From: an uncultured Bacteroidales bacterium
GTDB lineage: Bacteria; Bacteroidota; Bacteroidia; Bacteroidales; UBA932
Reading direction: 5' to 3'
Length of the DNA: 9,861 nt
Assembly (NCBI GenBank): GCA_905236955.1
Contig: CAJOQW010000093.1
Span: 1-9,861 of the forward strand
Shown: in pieces, positions 5,656 to 9,861 of the stretch
Position numbering within the stretch: the stretch's first letter is position 1
How the letters are laid out: the number at the start of each line of letters is the position of its first letter
Notes under the pieces: model-generated
The model's database searches: none
Told to the model about the DNA's origin: nothing
What the model saw: the letters and a program-made list of their open reading frames with translations, nothing else
Made by a program: the position numbers and the translations under genes

Positions 5656-6969
5656 TCAAATGTCTTTAACAAGTTTGCAAAGCAGGGTGGCCTGGGTGCA
5701 ATCCAGGACCATCACCCTCACATAATCCCCGGCTTTGTGCGTGCTGTCCGGCCAGACGCACATCTTGTTCGAACCGGTGCGTCCGCAGAGTTCGGCGGGG
5801 TTTTTCTTCGAGGGACCTTCCACGAGCACTTCGAACACCTTCCCCAAATCGCGCCTGTTGCTTTCGAGGGACAACCTGTTCTGGAGCGAAATCAATTCTT
5901 CCAGCCTGCGGGTCTTGACATCCTGGGGGACGTCGTCGGGATAGTTGCGGGCGGCCAGGGTGCCGGGCCTTTCGGAATAGTTGAACATGAACGCGGAGTC
6001 GTACCCCACTTCTTCGAAAAGGGACAGGGTGTCGCGGAATTCCTCTTCGGTCTCGGAACAGAAACCTACTATGGCGTCGGTGCTGATGCCGCAGTCGGGC
6101 ATGACCTCCCTTATCTTCGATACCCTTTCCAGGTACCAGGCCCTGTCATAGCGGCGGCGCATCTTTTCCAGGATGCGGTCGTTGCCGCTCTGCACGGGGA
6201 GATGGATATGGCGGCAGATATTGGGATGGGCGGCCATGGTAAGGATGAGCCTGTCCGAAATGTCCTTGGGATGCGAAGTCGAGAACCTTACGCGCAGGGA
6301 TGGGGACACCTCCGCCACCATGGCGAGGAGCTTCGCGAAATCGATGTCGCCGCAGCGGTACGAATCCACGTTCTGCCCCAGGAGCGTGACCTCCTTGTAG
6401 CCGGCTTCCGCGCATTCGCAGGCTTCCTTGACGATGGTATGCCAGTCCCTGCTGCGCTCGGCCCCGCGGGTGTAGGGGACCACGCAGTACGAACAGACGT
6501 TGTTGCAGCCGCGCATGATGCTGATGAAGGCGGATACCCCGTTGCGGTCGATCCTTACAGGGGAGATTTCCCCATAGGTCTCTTCCCGGGAGAGTTCCAC
6601 CTCGGCCCTCGGATGGCCGTCTTCGACATCGGCCAGAAGTCGGGGGAGAGTGCGGTAAGCGTCGGGACCTGCGACGAAATCCACCTTGCCGCTTTCGAGG
6701 AGTTTCCCGCCCAGCCTTTCGGCCATGCATCCGAGTATGCCTACCCTCGTGCCCGGGCGCTCAGTCCTTTGCTTCTGGAACTGGTCTATCCTTCCCCAGA
6801 TCCGCTGCTCGGCATTGTCCCTGATGGAGCAGGTGTTGGCCATTATCACATCGGCCCCGGCGATATCTTCCGTCCTGGCGTATCCCGCCTTGCCGAGTAT
6901 GGCGAAAACCACCTCGGTGTCGGCGACGTTCATCTGGCAGCCGTAGGTCTCTATGTATACCTTCTTCAT
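5656..6969 (-). CDS. miaB: MiaB, tRNA-2-methylthio-N6-dimethylallyladenosine synthase
   Basis: The 437-aa protein is a radical-SAM methylthiotransferase that adds the 2-methylthio group to i6A37 of tRNAs. The N-terminal UPF0004 domain has cluster-binding C11 (YGCQMN), C47 (NTCSIRDNAEQ) and C81 (GCMAERLG). The radical-SAM domain has the CxxxCxxC motif at C155, C159 and C162 (RGCNNVCSYC), and LLGQNVDSY at 197-204 is typical of MiaB rather than RimO or MtaB. A TRAM RNA-binding domain ends the protein (about 373-437). I chose the ATG at 6967-6969: it gives the canonical MKKVYIETYGCQMN start, while longer in-frame extensions are antisense to the neighbouring lipoprotein gene and look non-native. 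The predicted promoter leaves almost no leader. Two hydrolase genes follow closely. Confidence 0.96.
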   Translation of the reverse strand: MKKVYIETYGCQMNVADTEVVFAILGKAGYARTEDIAGADVIMANTCSIRDNAEQRIWGRIDQFQKQRTERPGTRVGILGCMAERLGGKLLESGKVDFVAGPDAYRTLPRLLADVEDGHPRAEVELSREETYGEISPVRIDRNGVSAFISIMRGCNNVCSYCVVPYTRGAERSRDWHTIVKEACECAEAGYKEVTLLGQNVDSYRCGDIDFAKLLAMVAEVSPSLRVRFSTSHPKDISDRLILTMAAHPNICRHIHLPVQSGNDRILEKMRRRYDRAWYLERVSKIREVMPDCGISTDAIVGFCSETEEEFRDTLSLFEEVGYDSAFMFNYSERPGTLAARNYPDDVPQDVKTRRLEELISLQNRLSLESNRRDLGKVFEVLVEGPSKKNPAELCGRTGSNKMCVWPDSTHKAGDYVRVMVLDCTQATLLCKLVKDI

Positions 6970-6977
6970 CTTGGACG

Positions 6978-6985
6978 CAAAGATA
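6978..6985 (-). promoter_or_regulatory. miaB promoter, -7 element
   Basis: The minus strand reads TATCTTTG, a perfect Bacteroidota -7 box, only 8 bases before the miaB ATG. Transcription would begin at or within a base or two of the start codon, implying a leaderless mRNA. I see no convincing -33 TTTG. Confidence 0.55.
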
Positions 6986-6996
6986 ATCTTTTTTCG

Positions 6997-7004
6997 TATC
7001 TTTG
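6997..7004 (+). promoter_or_regulatory. Promoter -7 element of the lipoprotein-SPOR-rpoN operon
   Basis: TATCTTTG on the plus strand is a perfect -7 box and is the inverted copy of the miaB box 11 bases away. A TTG at 6971-6973 is the nearest -33 candidate, with wide 23-base spacing. The lipoprotein ATG is at 7016, so the leader would be only about 5 bases. Confidence 0.55.
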
Positions 7005-7015
7005 CATTCTGTACC

Positions 7016-7486
7016 ATGAGAAAAGAACTCGTACATATCGTCCTGTTGCTGATGCTCGCGGTGTGCGCCTGCGGGTGCGCCAACAAGTTCAGGCAGATAA
7101 AGTTCACCTCGATCGCGCTGGAGTCCGTCTCGCCCAGCGGACTCAAGGCCCTGGACGCAGTGTTGGACCTCGGCATCGACAATCCCGCTCCCTCCTTCAA
7201 TCTGCGCGACATCCGGGGGGATCTCATGAAGGATACTGTCAACGTGGCCCATTTCACCGCGGAAGACGTAGCCATCGCCGGCAAGACCAGCAAGGTTTAC
7301 AGGGTTCCCGTGAGGGGCAGCGTCGGAAAGGGGCTCTCCCTCCTCGACCTGGCCTACCTCGCAAGGAGCACGGACATGTCCCAGTACACCGTCAATCTCT
7401 ACGCCAGGGCTTATATGGGGGAGATTGGCAAGGATTTGGCATTTGAAGGCATACCGCTCGAATCTTTAATGAATAGCAAGGAATGA
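7016..7486 (+). CDS. Small LEA14/WHy-like lipoprotein
   Basis: The 156-aa protein starts MRKELVHIVLLLMLAVCACGC, a lipoprotein signal with cysteines at 17, 19 and 21; ACGC would make Cys21 the lipidated residue. The mature part is one beta-rich domain. IALESVSPSG (33-42), then a repeated hydrophobic pattern with DNPAPSFNL at 55-63 and VYRVPVRGSVG at 94-104, resembles LEA type 2 (WHy) domains. The family call is by pattern only. The ATG at 7016 was chosen because it gives the lipoprotein signal and follows the predicted promoter; an upstream in-frame ATG would lie antisense in miaB. Its TGA overlaps the ATG of the next gene (ATGA), so the two are translationally coupled. The function is unknown; an envelope location is likely. 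Confidence 0.8.
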   Translation: MRKELVHIVLLLMLAVCACGCANKFRQIKFTSIALESVSPSGLKALDAVLDLGIDNPAPSFNLRDIRGDLMKDTVNVAHFTAEDVAIAGKTSKVYRVPVRGSVGKGLSLLDLAYLARSTDMSQYTVNLYARAYMGEIGKDLAFEGIPLESLMNSKE

Positions 7487-8040
7487 AAAAGATCGTCATA
7501 ACCCTCGCCGTCCTGCTGGCGGCTGCCTTGTCGCTCAGGGCCCAGAAAACCAAAGCTCCCGACGGCTATGTCTGGGCGGACTCCCTGGTTTTCGTGCCGG
7601 TTTCAGATGTGGACTCGACCCTCGCCGGCAAGAGCATATTCCGGGTGCTCCCCGACAACGTCAAGGTTATCCAGAGCTCCGCGATAAGCAAGACCATGGA
7701 ATCGAAGGCCGGCAAGGACGCTTCCCGTGAGATGAGCGGATACCGCATCCGTATCTACTTCGACAACAGCCGCACGGCCCGCGGCGACAGTGAATCCGCC
7801 CTTTACCGTTTCAAGGCCAGGAATCCCGGGGTGACGGCATACCGCACATTCGACAATCCTTACTTCAAGGTCACCGTCGGGGACTATCGCAACAAGTCCG
7901 AGGCCCTTGCCGCATTACAGGACATACGCACCTATTTCCCCTCGGCGTTCATAGTGCGCGAGAAGTTCAGATACCCCCTGCTCGAGAACAGCGCCGCTTT
8001 CAGGGTGGATACCTTGAAATACCTTCGTCCAAAGCGTTAA
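7483..8040 (+). CDS. Periplasmic SPOR-domain protein
   Basis: The 185-aa protein has a Sec signal (MKKIVITLAVLLAAALSLRA, cut before Gln21) and a SPOR-like domain at about 85-160. This begins GYRIRIYFDNSRTARGD, contains the family-typical YFKVTVGDYRNKSEALAAL (127-145) and ends PSAFIVRE. SPOR domains bind denuded peptidoglycan glycan strands, often at the division septum. The region from 22 to 80 has no recognised domain. Its start overlaps the previous stop by 4 bases and its TAA is 3 bases before the rpoN ATG, so it is the middle gene of a three-gene operon. A role at the cell wall is inferred from the domain and export signal. Confidence 0.88.
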   Translation: MKKIVITLAVLLAAALSLRAQKTKAPDGYVWADSLVFVPVSDVDSTLAGKSIFRVLPDNVKVIQSSAISKTMESKAGKDASREMSGYRIRIYFDNSRTARGDSESALYRFKARNPGVTAYRTFDNPYFKVTVGDYRNKSEALAALQDIRTYFPSAFIVREKFRYPLLENSAAFRVDTLKYLRPKR

Positions 8041-8043
8041 GCC

Positions 8044-9462
8044 ATGCAGAAACAGGGACTGGAACTCAAACAGACGCAACGGCTTTCGCCGCTCCAAATC
8101 CAGACGATCAAGCTCATCGAGCTCCCGATCCAGGAATTGGAGCAGAAGATACGCAGCGAACTGGAAGAGAATCCCGTCCTTGACGACAACCCCGACCCGG
8201 ACAGGGACAAGGGAAATGAGGACGACGCCCCCAAGGACGTCTCCATCGACGAAATAAAGGACGACGATTACGTCCCGGCATACAGGACCAGGGTCAACAA
8301 CTGGGGCAAGGACCCGCGTCCGGAGTACAACACCTTCTCCGTCAAGGAGAGTTTCACCCAAAGCCTCACCGACCAGCTGGGGTACCGGAATCTCGACCAG
8401 CGCAAGCGCCAGATCGGCGAATTCCTCATAGGCAGCCTCGATTCCGACGGATATCTCCGCCGCGACCTCGAATCGGTGGTGGACGACCTCGCCTTCAGGG
8501 CCGGTCTGGAAACCACGCTCGAGGAGGTGGAGGAAATGCTTTCCGTAATACAGGAATTCGAGCCTGCGGGAGTGGGCGCGCGAGACCTCCGCGAGTGCCT
8601 CCTGCTTCAGCTCAAGGCCGAGAGGCAGACCCCGGACGTGCTGTGTGCCGAGAGGATACTGGAAGAAGAATTCGCCGAGTTCTCGAACAAGCATTTCCAG
8701 AAGATCATGTCCCGCCTGGGCATCGACGAAGCCCAGCTGAAGGGGGCCATTTCCAAGATAGTCCGCCTGAATCCGGCTCCGGGAGGCCAGGTTGACGATT
8801 CCTACTCCGACCAGGCACAGCAGATCGTCCCCGACTTCGTGCTCCGTGAGCAGGACGGGGAACTGTCCTTCACGATGCCCCGCCTTTCCATCCCCGAAAT
8901 CCGCGTCAACCGCAACTATGCCGACCTCCTTGTAAGCGCGAAGTCCTCCGGGCAGCGTGCGCAGAAGGAGGCCGCTACTTTCGTGCGCCAGAAACTCGAC
9001 TCGGCCAAATGGTTCGTCGAAGCCCTCAAACAGCGCCAGAACACCCTCCAGAAAACCATGCAGGCCATTCTGGACTACCAGCACGACTATTTCATGGACG
9101 GGGATGAGAGCCACCTGAGGCCCATGGTGCTCAAGGATATAGCCGAAAAGACAGGGTTCGACATCAGTACCATCAGCCGTGTGGTCAACAGCAAATACAT
9201 CGAGACCCACTTCGGCATATTCCCTCTCAAGTATTTCTTCTCGGAAGGCATGGAGAACAAGGAAGGGGAGGAAGTGAGCACGCGCGAACTCAAGAAGGCG
9301 CTGCAGGAATGCGTTGATGCCGAGAACAAAAAAAAGCCGCTCACGGACGAGCAGCTTGTGGAAGAAATGGGCAAGCGCGGCTACAAGGTCGCACGCCGTA
9401 CCATCGCCAAATACCGCGGCCAGCTTGGAATCCCGCTGGCGCGGTGGCGCAAGGAGCTATAA
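8044..9462 (+). CDS. rpoN: RNA polymerase sigma-54 factor
   Basis: The 472-aa protein shows the full sigma-54 layout. The activator-interacting region I is glutamine- and leucine-rich (residues 1-45, LKQTQRLSPLQIQTIKLIE). A short acidic region II follows (about 46-76). Next is the core-binding region, including EFEPAGVGARDLRECLLLQL, then the DNA-binding domain with the helix-turn-helix around 362-398 (VLKDIAEKTGFDISTISR). The diagnostic RpoN box ARRTIAKYR is at 450-458, with Ile where Val is most usual. It directs transcription from -24/-12 promoters with enhancer-binding ATPases; none is encoded here. It starts 3 bases after the SPOR gene and ends with a 6-base overlap with convergent upp. 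Confidence 0.97.
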   Translation: MQKQGLELKQTQRLSPLQIQTIKLIELPIQELEQKIRSELEENPVLDDNPDPDRDKGNEDDAPKDVSIDEIKDDDYVPAYRTRVNNWGKDPRPEYNTFSVKESFTQSLTDQLGYRNLDQRKRQIGEFLIGSLDSDGYLRRDLESVVDDLAFRAGLETTLEEVEEMLSVIQEFEPAGVGARDLRECLLLQLKAERQTPDVLCAERILEEEFAEFSNKHFQKIMSRLGIDEAQLKGAISKIVRLNPAPGGQVDDSYSDQAQQIVPDFVLREQDGELSFTMPRLSIPEIRVNRNYADLLVSAKSSGQRAQKEAATFVRQKLDSAKWFVEALKQRQNTLQKTMQAILDYQHDYFMDGDESHLRPMVLKDIAEKTGFDISTISRVVNSKYIETHFGIFPLKYFFSEGMENKEGEEVSTRELKKALQECVDAENKKKPLTDEQLVEEMGKRGYKVARRTIAKYRGQLGIPLARWRKEL

Positions 9463-9861
9463 TTTTTCCCCGTATGCAAGGTCGCCGGCATCGCCGAGCC
9501 CGGGCACTATGTAATAGTGGCTGGTGAGTTCTTCGTCGATGGCTGCCGTCCAGAGTACGGTGTCTTTCGGGAAACTCTTCTTGATTTGCTCGACGGCATA
9601 TGCACTGGCGATAGGGCATACCAGATGCACCCTCTCCGGGGTTCCGCCATGGCCTACAAGGAGATTGTAACCGCTCACGAGTGATGAACCGGTGGCAAGC
9701 ATGGTGTCGGCAAATATCAGGGTCTTGCCCTCCAGGCTTGGGGTGGTGCAGTATTCTGCATTCACCACGAAGTCGTGACCTTTCTCGTATTTGCGATAGG
9801 CTGCGATGAAGGCATTCTCGGCTCCGTCGAAATAGGAAAGGATGCCGTCGTGGAGGGGGAG
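9457..9861 (-). CDS. upp: Uracil phosphoribosyltransferase, C-terminal part
   Basis: The window holds the last 134 codons; the start lies beyond the right edge. The visible part begins LPLHDGILSYFDGAENAF and shows the PRPP-binding loop FADTMLATGSS (residues 50-60 of the visible part). It ends with the uracil-binding VPGLGDAGD followed by LAYGEKL, an ending typical of Bacteroidota enzymes. The enzyme makes UMP from uracil and PRPP in the cytoplasmic salvage pathway. The loop has DTM where most homologues have DPM. Its TAG stop lies on the complement of the penultimate rpoN codon, giving a 6-base tail-to-tail overlap. Confidence 0.94.
   Translation of the reverse strand, partial: LPLHDGILSYFDGAENAFIAAYRKYEKGHDFVVNAEYCTTPSLEGKTLIFADTMLATGSSLVSGYNLLVGHGGTPERVHLVCPIASAYAVEQIKKSFPKDTVLWTAAIDEELTSHYYIVPGLGDAGDLAYGEKL

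Noticed and set aside
6970..7293. N-terminal extension of miaB by 108 codons
   Set aside because: The extra residues are antisense to the lipoprotein gene and have no resemblance to MiaB, whose canonical start is MKKVYIETYGC at 6969.
5566..7446. Open frame of 626 codons on the plus strand across miaB and into the lipoprotein gene
   Set aside because: It runs antisense to miaB, whose Cys clusters and domains are intact, and overlaps two other genes out of frame. No family features are seen in its product.
7915..9210. Open frame of 431 codons on the minus strand opposite rpoN
   Set aside because: It is antisense to an intact sigma-54 gene and lacks any recognisable motif.
1..9861. A mobile element, CRISPR array, toxin-antitoxin pair or defence system
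   Set aside because: No transposase, integrase, spaced repeat array, inverted terminal repeats or defence-type domain was found. radC can sit in genomic islands, but nothing else here supports one.

Overview
This window looks like chromosomal core DNA from a fairly GC-rich member of the Bacteroidales, perhaps Alistipes-like or a related gut lineage; genus is inference. Four things support this. Promoters have the Bacteroidota -7 form TAnnTTTG. Shine-Dalgarno sequences are mostly absent. Exported proteins carry short signal peptides ending in Ala-Gln. The oxaloacetate decarboxylase-type and uracil phosphoribosyltransferase proteins have Bacteroidota-like sequences. I see no mobile element, CRISPR array, defence system or rRNA.

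Layout. At the left edge, on the minus strand, is the start of the division and cell-wall cluster: mraZ (94-540) followed by the first codons of rsmH (1-82). Upstream of mraZ are a TATCTTTG promoter element and four perfectly 10-bp-phased TGGAA repeats, a strong candidate for the autoregulatory MraZ operator. radC (719-1405, plus strand) runs tail to tail, with no gap, into a large minus-strand carboxyltransferase gene (1406-3187). That protein resembles the oxaloacetate decarboxylase alpha / pyruvate carboxylase B family, but its C-terminal biotinyl-like domain lacks the biotin-accepting lysine. A short region with two divergent promoters separates it from a complete tRNA-His (3267-3343), which ends in an intrinsic terminator.

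Next is a minus-strand gene string reading right to left: miaB (5656-6969), a lipoprotein esterase (4698-5654) and a secreted alpha/beta hydrolase (3381-4682). The gaps are 1 and 15 bases, so they are probably one operon. A 46-base divergent promoter region with two inverted TATCTTTG boxes separates miaB from a plus-strand operon: a small LEA14/WHy-like lipoprotein (7016-7486), a SPOR-domain periplasmic protein (7483-8040) and rpoN, encoding sigma-54 (8044-9462). rpoN overlaps by 6 bases the end of a convergent upp gene, encoding uracil phosphoribosyltransferase, which runs off the right edge.

How the genes relate. Most are housekeeping: septum and wall synthesis control, tRNA supply and modification, pyrimidine salvage, central C3/C4 carboxyl metabolism and sigma-54 transcription. 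Less ordinary points are the biotin-less carboxyltransferase, the phased operator upstream of mraZ, probable leaderless or near-leaderless transcripts from several promoters, and the coupling of two envelope genes to rpoN.
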